A DNA stretch of 64,000 nucleotides from JACDAV01 sp964626755 (GTDB taxonomy: Bacteria; Chloroflexota; Limnocylindria; Limnocylindrales; CSP1-4), in the NCBI GenBank assembly GCA_964626755.1, contig CAZVGO010000050.1, forward strand, positions 124,001-188,000. The letters run 5' to 3'. This document shows, one piece after another, positions 8,630-16,476 of this stretch (within the stretch, counting starts at the first letter, position 1; every line of letters begins with the position of its first letter). The notes below the pieces were generated by a model. That model did not search any database, had not been told where the DNA came from, and worked only from the letters and a program-made list of their open reading frames with translations. The translations under genes and the position numbers were made by a program.

Positions 8630-9580
8630 TCAGGCGCGAATGGCGAGAGGCTTGACTTGGCCGATCAGCCGCTCGAGCGTCTCCGTGTCGTACGGTGCCG
8701 GCTGCTCCGAGATGATCGTCCGGAAGCCGAGCTCGACATACGGCGCCAGCCGCTCCGAGAGCTGTTCCGGCGAGCCGGTCCACCACGTGTCGTCGCTCTC
8801 GACCCGGGCCATCGGCGTGCGGTTGTGCTCCAGGGCGGCCTTCCGGACCTTGACCGCCTCCTTCTCCGAATCGCGGATCGTCGCCTTGATCCCGAGCGTG
8901 AACTCGATCTCCGCCATGTCTCGCCCGACGTCCGCGCAGTGCTGCCGGAGGACCTCGACCTTGTGGGTGAGCTTCTCGACGCTGCCCATCGCGTTCCACA
9001 TGTCGGCGTACTTCGCGACGGTCCGCAACGTCTTCTTCTCACCCGAGCCGCCGATCATGATCGGCAGGTGGCGCTGGATCGGCACAGGCTGGTGGCGGAG
9101 GTCCACGAACTTGTAGTGGCCGCCGGCAGGCGACGTGACCGACTTCCCGTCGAGGACGTCCCGCATCGCGCCGACGGACTCGTCGAGCCACGTGAGACGC
9201 TCGCCAAAGCCCTTCCCGAACTCGATCCCGTGGGCCGTGTGCTCCAGCTCGAACCATGCGCCGCCGATCCCGAGGATCGCCCGGCCGCCGGACACATGGT
9301 CGAGCGTCGCGACGGTCTTGGCGACGAGGCCGGGGTTGCGGAACGTGTTCGCGCCGACGAGCAGGCCGACCCGAATCCTTGGCGTCGCCGTCGCGGCGGC
9401 GGCAAGGCTCGCGTAGCCCTCGAAGATCGGCTGGTACGGGTCGCCGAAGATCGCATACAGGTGATCCCAGGCCCACAGGTGGTCGTAGCCGAGCTTGTCG
9501 AGCCGCCGAGCGGCGTCGATGTACCCGGGCCAGTCGGTGGCCTGGTTCCAGAGAAGGACGCCGTACTTCAGGTCGGGCAT
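8630..9580 (-). CDS. LLM-class (luciferase-like) F420- or FMN-dependent oxidoreductase
   Basis: A 316-residue TIM-barrel protein of the bacterial luciferase family. It starts KYGVLLWNQATDWPGYIDAARRLD. It has YDHLWAWDHLY, IRVGLLVGANTFRNPGLVAKTVATLDHVSGGRAILGIGGAW (the classic GRA-x-LGIGxGW element), and LPIMIGGSGEKKTLRTVAKYADMWN, all typical of the F420-dependent branch. The substrate is unknown. ATG 9580 is preferred over an upstream start because GGGAG lies 7 nt before it and the extra 57 residues are low-complexity. A TAGACT box about 30 nt upstream is a plausible promoter, so this gene has a true leader. Confidence 0.9.
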   Translation of the reverse strand: MPDLKYGVLLWNQATDWPGYIDAARRLDKLGYDHLWAWDHLYAIFGDPYQPIFEGYASLAAAATATPRIRVGLLVGANTFRNPGLVAKTVATLDHVSGGRAILGIGGAWFELEHTAHGIEFGKGFGERLTWLDESVGAMRDVLDGKSVTSPAGGHYKFVDLRHQPVPIQRHLPIMIGGSGEKKTLRTVAKYADMWNAMGSVEKLTHKVEVLRQHCADVGRDMAEIEFTLGIKATIRDSEKEAVKVRKAALEHNRTPMARVESDDTWWTGSPEQLSERLAPYVELGFRTIISEQPAPYDTETLERLIGQVKPLAIRA

Positions 9581-9632
9581 TGGGCAGCTCCCGGGCGGAG
9601 GGTGGACTGCCGAGTCTAGTGGGTTCGGCGAT

Positions 9633-10109
9633 TCAACCGAGATCGAGCGATGCCAGGTCCTGCTCGATGACCTCGCGGTCGTCGGCCTCGGCGATCGCCG
9701 CGCATGCTTCGCGCGCCTTTGCGGCCCACTCGCGCGCCCCGGCCCGGTCACCCGCGACGAGCATGGCCCGGGCTATCGCCTCGTACGCCGACGCGATGTC
9801 CCAGTCGCCGATCTCGTTGGCCTCGTCGATCTCGACGCACCGTCGGGCGTGCCACAGCGCCGGCTCGGCGCGACCCAGGACGGCATACACCCGCGAGCAG
9901 AGCCACTCGCCGCGCGCGAGGTTGACATCCTCGCCGGCCTTGCCCCAGTGCCAGCGGGAGGCATGGGCGCGGTGGATCATCTCGTCGGTCTCCGGCACCG
10001 TCCGGTCGGGTTTCTCGAGCAGTGTCCAGGTGCCGTTGTAGAGGTCGACGCCGAGCTGGCGATGGCTGGCGCTATCGAGCTCCGAAGCGATGGTGGTCGT
10101 GTCGCTCAC
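9633..10109 (-). CDS. Small TPR-like protein of unknown function
   Basis: A 158-residue soluble protein, mostly helical. HRQLGVDLYNGTWTLLEKPDR is followed by repeated helix pairs such as CSRVYAVLGRAEPALWHARRCVEIDEAN, SAYEAIARAMLVAGDRAGAREWAAKAREAC, and a final IEQDLASLDLG. The alanine-rich A-x(2)-G-x(2)-A spacing resembles TPR repeats. The WTLLEKPDRT start recalls small proteins found next to stress genes in actinobacteria and Chloroflexota; no function is known. GTG 10109 is chosen because GGAGG lies 8 nt upstream. The promoter region contains the three-copy 32-bp repeat, which suggests specific regulation. Confidence 0.75.
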   Translation of the reverse strand: MSDTTTIASELDSASHRQLGVDLYNGTWTLLEKPDRTVPETDEMIHRAHASRWHWGKAGEDVNLARGEWLCSRVYAVLGRAEPALWHARRCVEIDEANEIGDWDIASAYEAIARAMLVAGDRAGAREWAAKAREACAAIAEADDREVIEQDLASLDLG

Positions 10110-10135
10110 GATGTTGTCCTCCCTTCCCGGCTCGG

Positions 10136-10329
10136 CGCAAATACCAACCCGGGCGATGGTATTCGCGGATGAGGGGCGATTTTGGCGCAAATACCAGCCG
10201 GGGCGATGCTAACGCCGTCGCGTGGGGGCTGACGTTGCCTGTGCGTCCGCGTCCACGCTGGGCCGGGCCGGGAATCGCCCGGCGGAGGTGCGCCGGCCGG
10301 CGCTAACAACGCCCCCATTGGTATTTGCG
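10136..10329. repeat. Three copies of a 32-bp repeat (putative operator array)
   Basis: Units at 10136-10167 and 10186-10217 (direct, 50 nt apart) and at 10298-10329 (inverted). All three start CGCAAATACCA. Copies 2 and 3 also share the 3' part GGGGCGwTGyTArCGCCG, about 25 of 32 positions in all. Copy 1 is itself nearly palindromic (GCAAATACCA facing TGGTATTCGC). The array fills the gap upstream of the gene at 9633-10109, with copy 1 about 27 nt from its start codon. It probably binds a regulator; this is inference. Confidence 0.65.
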
Positions 10330-10353
10330 ACATTCGCGGGTCCAGTGCCGGTC

Positions 10354-10632
10354 TCAGGACTTCTCGAGCTCCCGAGAGATGGCCCGAAGGATGAACCGCG
10401 CCGCCTCGGCGCTCTTGCCGCCCAGCTTCTGCCCCTCGTCCTGCTCGAGGGCGACGGCAAGGTCGCCCAGCATCAGGTCCAAAGCCGGCGTCCGTACGAG
10501 CGCGCCGGACGCGAACGCCTCGTCGAGCCCGGCGACCGCGATCCGGGCGTTCTCCACCGCGTGGCCCTTTGCCTCCATCCGCTCGCGGAACGAAGCGCGC
10601 GCGGCATCGGCCCGAGGTCCCGTCGAGGTCAT
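10354..10632 (-). CDS. Hypothetical small helical protein
   Basis: A 92-residue protein. Its ATG overlaps the stop of the upstream acetyltransferase gene (ATGA), so it is coupled to that gene. The sequence is strongly helical and charged (ARASFRERMEAKGHAVENAR, LGDLAVALEQDEGQKLGGK, FILRAISRELEKS). No domain is recognised. The overlap, a composition like a soluble protein and the absence of low-complexity stretches favour a real gene. The downstream end meets the repeat array at 10329. Confidence 0.6.
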   Translation of the reverse strand: MTSTGPRADAARASFRERMEAKGHAVENARIAVAGLDEAFASGALVRTPALDLMLGDLAVALEQDEGQKLGGKSAEAARFILRAISRELEKS

Positions 10633-11270
10633 CGGCGTCCGGCCGTGGCACCGTTGCGGGCCGTCGCCTTCGCGCGCCGCCGGCCCAGCGATGGCACGGC
10701 CGCGCCGTCACGCCGCGCTGCGACCCAGTCCGGCTCGAGGACGCTCATCGAGATCTCGTCCCACCACCGGCCCTCGCGCCAGATTGCCTCGCGCGCGCGA
10801 CCCTCGAGCTGGAAGCCGCATCGCCGGTACGACCGGATCGCGCGGGTGTTGAACTCGAACACGGACAGCCCGACACGGTGGAGGCCCAGTGTCGTGAACG
10901 CATGGTCCAGCATCAGGCGGGTCGCCTCGGTCCCGTAGCCGCGGCCCCAGACGTCCTTCTCGCCGATCGTGATGTGGTAGAGCGCGGATCCGTTCTCGCC
11001 GTCGAACTGGCTGAACGCGCAGGTCCCGACGAGCCGGCCGCTCGACTTGACGTGGACCGCGAGCGCGAGCGAGTCGGGGCCGACGACCCGGGCCGCGAAG
11101 AACCGTTCGATCTCGTCGCGCCGCATCGGCCCGTCCTGGTAGCGGGTCAGCCGGGCGACATCCGGGTCGGCGTACCAGCGCTCGAAGGCCTTGAGGTTCG
11201 CCGGGACGTGACGGCGAAGGACGACCTGCGTTCCCTCGAGCTGCTCTGGGAACCACTTCCGGTCGGCCAT
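10629..11270 (-). CDS. GNAT N-acetyltransferase, RimJ/RimL type
   Basis: A 213-residue acetyltransferase. The order is VVLRRHVPANLKAFERWYADPDV (N-terminal strand-helix), VGTCAFSQFDGENGSALYHITIGEKDVWGRGYGTEA (motif A, with the acetyl-CoA pyrophosphate loop WGRGYGTEA), and LSVFEFNTRAIRSYRRCGFQLEG (motif B, N-x-R-A-I-x-x-Y). This matches RimL-like N-terminal or small-molecule acetyltransferases; the acceptor is unknown. The C-terminal 25 residues are basic and disordered. The start at 11270 has a TATACC box 9 nt upstream that is shared, as a palindrome, with the divergent ligase gene. Confidence 0.88.
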   Translation of the reverse strand: MADRKWFPEQLEGTQVVLRRHVPANLKAFERWYADPDVARLTRYQDGPMRRDEIERFFAARVVGPDSLALAVHVKSSGRLVGTCAFSQFDGENGSALYHITIGEKDVWGRGYGTEATRLMLDHAFTTLGLHRVGLSVFEFNTRAIRSYRRCGFQLEGRAREAIWREGRWWDEISMSVLEPDWVAARRDGAAVPSLGRRRAKATARNGATAGRR

Positions 11271-11279
11271 TTCGGTGAC

Positions 11280-11287
11280 GGTATACC
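11280..11287. promoter_or_regulatory. Palindromic bidirectional -10 box GGTATACC
   Basis: GGTATACC is a perfect palindrome centred between the divergent starts at 11270 (minus) and 11297 (plus). Read on either strand it gives TATACC followed by exactly 9 nt and an ATG. One symmetric element can therefore serve both genes. Confidence 0.6.
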
Positions 11288-11296
11288 ATCGCCGCC

Positions 11297-12994
11297 ATGC
11301 GCCGCTGGAGCGAGCTGGCGGAGCGTGTCGCGGGCACGACCCGCACGTCCGAGAAGACCGCCCTGCTCGCCGACTATCTCCGCAGTCTCGCCCCCGCGGA
11401 GCTTCCGATCGCCGCGGTCTTCCTCACCGGCCGGCCGTTCGCCGAGACCGACCAGCGCGCGACGGGCCTCGGCTGGGCGGCGATCGCGACGACCGTCACG
11501 GCCCTCGCCGGCGTGCCCCGCTCCGCGCTGGCCGAGGCGTACGACCGCTCGTCCGACCTGGGCGTCGCCGTCGCGGACGTCCTGGCCGGCGTCGGCCATG
11601 CCCCCGATCCCGCGGCCGCCCCCGGGCTCGAGGAAGTCGCCGCGACCTACGCGGCGATCGAGACCGCGTCCGGGCCGGCCCGCAAGGGCGCGCTCCTCGG
11701 CAGCCTGCTCGAGCGGAGCGACCCGCTCACCGCCAGGTACATCGTGAAGGTCCTCTCGGGCGACCTCCGGATCGGGCTCCGGGAAGGGCTCGTCGAGGCC
11801 GCGATCGCCAAGGCCTTCGACCGGCCGCTCGACGCCGTGAAGTGGGCCGGCATGCTGACCGGCGACATCGGCCGGACCTCGGAGCTGGCCCGCGACGGGC
11901 GGCTCGACGATGCCGCCCTGGCCCTGTTCAACCCGATCAAGTTCATGCTCGCATCTCCGGCCGAGGACGCGACGCTGATCATGGGCCGCCTCGGGGCGCC
12001 GGTCTGGGTCGAGGACAAATACGACGGGATCCGGGCCCAGCTCCACAAGTCAGGCCCCGAGGTCCGCCTCTACTCCCGCGACCTGCACGACATCAGCGGC
12101 CAGTTCCCGGAGATCGTGGAGGCGTCGGCCGGCCTCGCCTGGGACGGCATCCTCGACGGGGAGATCCTCGCCTGGCGCGATGGCACGGTCCTGCCGTTCC
12201 AGTCTCTCCAGAGCCGGCTCGGACGCAAGGCTCCGTCGGAGGCGATCCGGGCGGAGGTCCCGGTGATCTACGTGGCGTTTGACCTGCTGGGAGTCGGGGC
12301 GGGCGGTGACGGCGAGGTGGAGCCGCTCCTCCGGACGCCCCTCGACGAGCGCCGCCGCCGGCTCGAAGCCCTCGGCCTGCCGCTCGCCGGGGAGGGCGGT
12401 CGGTTCGCGCTGTCGCACCTCGTCAATGTCGACTCGGTCGACTCGCTCGACGCGGCGTTCAATGAGGCCCGCGCCCGGCGTAACGAGGGGCTGATGGTGA
12501 AGGACCCGCGGAGCGGCTACTCGCCCGGCCGGCGCGGGCTCGGCTGGCTGAAGATGAAGAAGGCCCTCGCGACGATCGATTGCGTCGTCGTCGGGGTTGA
12601 GGTCGGCCACGGCAAGCGCCACGGCGTCCTCAGCGACTACACCTTCGCGGTGCGCGACGAGGAGCGCGACCGGCTCGTGACGATCGGCAAGGCGTACAGC
12701 GGCCTGACCGATGCCGAGATCGCCGAGATGACGACATGGTTCGAGGCGCACACGATCCAGCGGTTCGGGCGCTTCCGAACGGTCGAGCCGACGATCGTGG
12801 TGGAGGTCGCGTTCGACGTGATCGTCCGCTCGACCCGCCACCAGTCGGGCTACTCGCTCCGTTTCCCGCGGATCGCCAGCCTCCGGCCGGACAAGCCGCC
12901 GAGCGAGGTCGACACACTCGAGACCGTGAAGGCCCTCTACGAGGGGCTCCAGCACGGGGCGGAGCACCTGGTAACGGCCGGCGCACGCAAGTAG
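11297..12994 (+). CDS. lig: ATP-dependent DNA ligase (archaeal/LigB type)
   Basis: A 565-residue ligase that seals DNA nicks using ATP. The N-terminal helical DNA-binding domain (about residues 1-200) ends in VKVLSGDLRIGLREGLVEAAIA. The adenylation domain has motif I EDKYDGIRAQLH with the catalytic lysine, motif III DGILDGEILAW, motif IIIa VAFDLL, motif IV NEGLMVKDP and motif V WLKMKK. The OB-fold C-terminal domain ends with RFPRIASLRPDK (motif VI region). The length fits the archaeal family, and no LigD-type polymerase or nuclease modules are attached. No Ku gene lies nearby, so a repair role is only inferred. The ATG is 9 nt from the palindromic -10 box and has no Shine-Dalgarno site. Confidence 0.95.
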   Translation: MRRWSELAERVAGTTRTSEKTALLADYLRSLAPAELPIAAVFLTGRPFAETDQRATGLGWAAIATTVTALAGVPRSALAEAYDRSSDLGVAVADVLAGVGHAPDPAAAPGLEEVAATYAAIETASGPARKGALLGSLLERSDPLTARYIVKVLSGDLRIGLREGLVEAAIAKAFDRPLDAVKWAGMLTGDIGRTSELARDGRLDDAALALFNPIKFMLASPAEDATLIMGRLGAPVWVEDKYDGIRAQLHKSGPEVRLYSRDLHDISGQFPEIVEASAGLAWDGILDGEILAWRDGTVLPFQSLQSRLGRKAPSEAIRAEVPVIYVAFDLLGVGAGGDGEVEPLLRTPLDERRRRLEALGLPLAGEGGRFALSHLVNVDSVDSLDAAFNEARARRNEGLMVKDPRSGYSPGRRGLGWLKMKKALATIDCVVVGVEVGHGKRHGVLSDYTFAVRDEERDRLVTIGKAYSGLTDAEIAEMTTWFEAHTIQRFGRFRTVEPTIVVEVAFDVIVRSTRHQSGYSLRFPRIASLRPDKPPSEVDTLETVKALYEGLQHGAEHLVTAGARK

Positions 12995-13046
12995 TACGGG
13001 GGCAGACGGGACGATCGGGGTGCGGTGGCCACGGTCGACACCCCCG

Positions 13047-13052
13047 TATCCT
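13047..13052 (+). promoter_or_regulatory. -10 box (TATCCT), leaderless start at 13059
   Basis: TATCCT is followed by 6 nt and ATG, which places the transcription start on the start codon. Confidence 0.5.
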
Positions 13053-13058
13053 CGTCCC

Positions 13059-13829
13059 ATGTCCGCGGGCTTTGGTGGGGGTGAGCGCAAGGTCGCCCTC
13101 ACGCTGTTCACCGACGCCTACGTCATCCGGGGCCATGTCGAGACCCGCCAGCGGCGGGTTTCGGACATTCTCAACCAGGCCGAGCACGACTTCATCGTCC
13201 TCGTCGACGTCGTCATGGACGAGTACGGGGCCCGAAGCGGCGCGGTCCGGTCGGACTACGCCCAGATCAACCTCGGGTCCGTCCTGTTCGCCGTTGCCGA
13301 GGCCTCCGACGGTGGGGCGGTCGCAGGCTCGGTCCCGGAGATGCACACGCCCAAGATCCCGGAGCAGGCGCTGGTCTCGATCCCGCCGTTCAAGATCATC
13401 GGACGGATCCACCTCACGCCGGAGCGCGAGCTGCGCGACGCGCTCGCGGAGCTGACCGGCCGGTTCGTCCCCCTCACGGACGCGGTCTACTGGTCGGACA
13501 TCGTCAGCGAGGCGCGGACGAGTGCCGCGATGGTCGCGATCAACCACTCCCGGGCCCAGATCCTCGCCCCCCACCGCGAGGTGGACCCGTGGGCCGGGCT
13601 CGACCGCACGGCGGCGGCTGCGGCAGCCGCCGACGCCGCATCGGCCCGCGCCGGTGGAACGGGTTCGGAAGGCGCCGCCCGGGCGGACACGGGAATCGCG
13701 GATCCCTGGGGCTTCGAGCGCCCCGATGGCGCCCAGCCGGAGCCGAACCCGTGGGGCCCCGGCGTCGCCCAGGATCCCTGGGGCAACGGGCCGGTGACCC
13801 CGCCCGCGCCGGCAGACAAGAAGCGCTAG
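13059..13829 (+). CDS. Conserved protein of unknown function with [DN]PWG-repeat tail
   Basis: A 256-residue protein. Residues 1-165 form a compact domain: VALTLFTDAYVIRGHVETR, RVSDILNQAEHDFIVLVDVV, LVSIPPFKIIGRIHLTPE. It resembles small Chloroflexota domains of unknown function (DUF6812-like, from memory). Residues 175-256 are disordered, Ala/Gly/Pro-rich, and repeat a short motif: DPWAG, DPWGF, NPWGP, DPWGN. Such tryptophan-containing short linear motifs often bind a partner domain. No signal peptide or membrane segment is seen. The start is set by a leaderless promoter. It lies between the ligase and a convergent rhodanese gene, with no operon partner. Confidence 0.75.
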   Translation: MSAGFGGGERKVALTLFTDAYVIRGHVETRQRRVSDILNQAEHDFIVLVDVVMDEYGARSGAVRSDYAQINLGSVLFAVAEASDGGAVAGSVPEMHTPKIPEQALVSIPPFKIIGRIHLTPERELRDALAELTGRFVPLTDAVYWSDIVSEARTSAAMVAINHSRAQILAPHREVDPWAGLDRTAAAAAAADAASARAGGTGSEGAARADTGIADPWGFERPDGAQPEPNPWGPGVAQDPWGNGPVTPPAPADKKR

Positions 13830-13839
13830 CTCCCGCCCT

Positions 13840-14682
13840 TTACCGCTCCACCGGCAGGTCGAGCCGGTCGCCCCACTCGGCCCACCCCCCGTCGTACACC
13901 GCGACGTCCTCGTGCCCGAGGAGGGTGAGGACGAACGCGAGCTTCGCGGCCGCGATCCCCGACCCGTCGTAGCAGATCATCCTCCGGCCGCGGCTGACGT
14001 TCGCCCGGTGGAGCAGGTCCCGCAGCTCCTCGCCCTCCCGCAGCCGCTGGCCGCCCGGCCTCGTCAGCGCGGCGGCGGGCACGTTCACCGCGCCCGGGAT
14101 GTGGCCCAGCCGCCTGGTGTTGCCCTCGAGCCCCCGGTACTCCGCCGGGGCCCGGGCGTCAATCATGCTCACCTCCGGCGAGCCGAGGAGGCTGCGGACG
14201 TCGGCCGTGGTCAGCCGCATCCGAGCCTGGGCGCGGGGCGTGAACACCGAGTTGGCCGGCGGAATGACGGCGTTCGACACGTCCCGGCCCTCCTCCGCCC
14301 ACGCGGGGAAGCCGCCGTCGAGGATCCGGGCCGACTCGAACCCGTAGACCCGCAGGCTCCACCAGGTCCGCGCCGCGTACAGGCCGAGCGTGTCGTCGTA
14401 GATCACGAGCGTTGTCCCGTCGCCGACACCGGCCCGGGCGGCCGCGCCGGCGACCTGCTCCGGGCCGGCCAGCAGGAAGCTCGAGCCGCCGTCGTCGCGG
14501 GCGATGAGGTCCGCGGTCCAGTCGAGCCACGCCGCGCCGGGCACGTGACCGCTCAGGAAGGTCGCCCGACCGCTGCCGTCCGGTCGCCAGCGAACGTCGA
14601 GCACGCGGACCTCGGGGCGGTTGATGTTCTCCGCGAGCCACTCCGTCGAGGCGAGGAGCTCTGGGCGCGCGAGGCCGGTCAT
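13840..14682 (-). CDS. Thiosulfate/3-mercaptopyruvate sulfurtransferase (two rhodanese domains)
   Basis: A 280-residue tandem rhodanese. The first, catalytically inactive domain has VRVLDVRW, FLSGHVPGAAWLDW and LVIYDDTLGLYAARTWWSL. The second has VSMIDARAPAEYRGLEG, RLGHIPGAVNVP and the active loop MICYDGSGIAAAKLAF, where the cysteine would carry the persulfide. The loop is CYDGSGI rather than the common CRxGVT or CGSGVTA forms, so substrate choice is uncertain. The ATG at 14682 is used because the family domain begins right after it. A TATGAT box lies about 36 nt upstream and overlaps the divergent promoter of the next gene. Confidence 0.88.
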   Translation of the reverse strand: MTGLARPELLASTEWLAENINRPEVRVLDVRWRPDGSGRATFLSGHVPGAAWLDWTADLIARDDGGSSFLLAGPEQVAGAAARAGVGDGTTLVIYDDTLGLYAARTWWSLRVYGFESARILDGGFPAWAEEGRDVSNAVIPPANSVFTPRAQARMRLTTADVRSLLGSPEVSMIDARAPAEYRGLEGNTRRLGHIPGAVNVPAAALTRPGGQRLREGEELRDLLHRANVSRGRRMICYDGSGIAAAKLAFVLTLLGHEDVAVYDGGWAEWGDRLDLPVER

Positions 14683-14720
14683 CGCCAAGGGGCATCGTCG
14701 GAGCGGGGGAACATCGCCGG

Positions 14721-14726
14721 TATCAT
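14721..14726 (+). promoter_or_regulatory. -10 box (TATCAT), leaderless start at 14733
   Basis: TATCAT is followed by 6 nt and GTG. On the opposite strand the overlapping TATGAT could serve the rhodanese gene. Confidence 0.5.
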
Positions 14727-14732
14727 ACGGCC

Positions 14733-15917
14733 GTGGTCGCCCCGTTCCTGCCCGACGCGGAGAAGCTGGCGGCCGTTCGCGAGGGGCTCCCGGCCGTGGG
14801 CGCGGGGATCTACCTCGACACTCCCGTGGCCGGCCCGTTGCCTGCCGAGACCGCCCGGGCGATGGCGGACGTCCAGTCGTGGGAGCTCGGGACGGGGCGG
14901 GCCGGACGGGACCGGCGGGCCGAGGCGCTGGCCCGGATCGACGAGGCGCGAGCCGCGGCTGCGACCCTCCTGACGGCCGACCTCGAGGAGGTCCTGCTCG
15001 CCCACGGGCTCGACGACGCTGTGGCCCGGGCCGTCCGGACGATCGACTGGCGGCCGGGCGACCGCGCGGTCGTCGTGGCGGATCCGGACCGCGCCCGGGT
15101 CGAGGCGGTGCTGCCGCCGGGGGTCGGGGCCGGCGAGCTGCCGCTTCCAGCCGACCCCGTGGCGACCCTCGCAGCCCTCGGGCGGGCCCTCCGTCCCGAG
15201 ACCCGCCTGGTGGTCTGTCCGCTCGTCTCGGCGGCGACGGGGGCACGGCTGCCGGTCGAGGGGATCGCGTCGATGGCCCACGACCGCGGGGCCACGGTCC
15301 TCGTCGACGTCACGCAGGTCGCCGGCACGGGCCGCGTCGACCGCCACGAGCTGGGCGTGGACTTCCTCGTGGCGCGGTCGGAGTCGTGGCTGCTCGGCCC
15401 GGAGGGCCTGGCCGTCCTCGCGGCAGCCGGCGACCGCGTCGAGCGGGCCGCCGCCGGCGCCGATCCTGCACGGGGGACACGGGCCGGTGGCAACGGGCCG
15501 ATCGGGTTCCACCTGCCGTCGGTCGTCGGGTTCGGGCGGAGCTGCGGGTGGCTGTCGATGTACGTCGGCCTCGCGTGGATCGAGGCCCGCTCACGGCACC
15601 TTGCCGATCATGCGGTGAGGCGGCTCACGGCGATCCCGGGCGTCGAGATCCTCACGCCGCCCGGAAATGCCGGCTCTATCGTCGCGTTCCGGGTCGACGG
15701 CTGGTCCGCCGACGCCGTCCTCGACGAGCTGGGCGCACGGGTCTTCCTCCTCGCCTCGAGCGTTCCCGATCTCGATGCCGTGAGGATCGGCACGGGCTTC
15801 TTCAACACGGAGGCGGAGATCGATCGGGTCGTCGACGGTGTCGAGCTGCTCGCCGCTCATCGTCCGGGGACCCTCCCTCCCCGTCGGACCCTGGCGATCC
15901 TGGGCGAGGCGCCGTGA
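14733..15917 (+). CDS. Class-V aminotransferase-fold protein lacking the PLP lysine
   Basis: A 394-residue protein with the layout of the cysteine desulfurase / isopenicillin-epimerase group: IYLDTPVAGPLP at the start, WRPGDRAVVVADPDR, and VLVDVTQVAGTGRVDRHELGVDFLV, which retains the pyridine-binding Asp and the Gln. The segment that normally reads S-x-H-K-W-L-L-G-P is R-S-E-S-W-L-L-G-P here. The lysine that forms the Schiff base with PLP is therefore Ser218. Without it, normal transamination or desulfurase chemistry is not expected. The protein may bind PLP non-covalently, have another activity, or be a structural relative. The gene is coupled to a small membrane protein by a GTGA overlap. 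The neighbouring divergent rhodanese hints at sulfur metabolism. Confidence 0.85.
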   Translation: MVAPFLPDAEKLAAVREGLPAVGAGIYLDTPVAGPLPAETARAMADVQSWELGTGRAGRDRRAEALARIDEARAAAATLLTADLEEVLLAHGLDDAVARAVRTIDWRPGDRAVVVADPDRARVEAVLPPGVGAGELPLPADPVATLAALGRALRPETRLVVCPLVSAATGARLPVEGIASMAHDRGATVLVDVTQVAGTGRVDRHELGVDFLVARSESWLLGPEGLAVLAAAGDRVERAAAGADPARGTRAGGNGPIGFHLPSVVGFGRSCGWLSMYVGLAWIEARSRHLADHAVRRLTAIPGVEILTPPGNAGSIVAFRVDGWSADAVLDELGARVFLLASSVPDLDAVRIGTGFFNTEAEIDRVVDGVELLAAHRPGTLPPRRTLAILGEAP

Positions 15918-16321
15918 CGGCCCGCGGAGCTCCGGCGCCGCGACGCCGCTCGGCTGCGGAGATTCGCTGGCGCCAGTTCCGGAACGCTCCGCGCCCGATC
16001 GTCCGGGCGGTTGGGAGCAGTCTCGTCGTGGCCGTCGCCGGGGCCATCGCCTACCTCGCCTACGACCTCGCGATCGAGGGCGGCGCGGATCTTCCCGGCG
16101 GCGACCTGCGCCTCCTGTTCCTCGCCGCCTACGTCGTCCTCGTCCTGGCCGTCGGGAGCCTCGTCACGTGGCTCGTGGTCCCGCAGCCGACCGGCTCGGG
16201 AACCAGGGTCGTGCGCAGCCCCTGGAGCGCCGCTCTCGGCTTCTTTGCCGCGATCCCGATCTGCTACCTCGTCCTGGTCGCGGTCCTCGAGCTCATCAAA
16301 CCCCTCTTCACCGACCGGTGA
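15914..16321 (+). CDS. Small three-helix membrane protein
   Basis: A 135-residue protein that begins with a GTG overlapping the previous stop (GTGA). A basic N-terminus (ARGAPAPRRRSAAEIRWRQFR) is followed by three hydrophobic helices: VGSSLVVAVAGAIAYLAY, LLFLAAYVVLVLAVGSLVTW, and LGFFAAIPICYLVLVAVLEL. No known domain is recognised. Coupling to the lysine-less aminotransferase-fold gene suggests that the two products act together, possibly at the membrane. Confidence 0.75.
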   Translation: MTARGAPAPRRRSAAEIRWRQFRNAPRPIVRAVGSSLVVAVAGAIAYLAYDLAIEGGADLPGGDLRLLFLAAYVVLVLAVGSLVTWLVVPQPTGSGTRVVRSPWSAALGFFAAIPICYLVLVAVLELIKPLFTDR

Positions 16322-16476
16322 CCGCCCGCCCCGGCGAGGTGTTCCTGCCCGCGTGGCAGGCGCAGGCGTGGCCCGCGGGTAGCCCAGAAGTACCATTCCC
16401 CGCCCTCCCGACGTCGGTCAACATCTGGCTTCGGTGGGCGTTCCCACCGCGACCCGGAAGGGGGTTCTGAGTTCGC

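Noticed and set aside
16432..16449. A 7-bp hairpin before the TTG-start gene at 16477
   Set aside because: It could be a terminator or leader element, but it is short and common in such GC-rich DNA.
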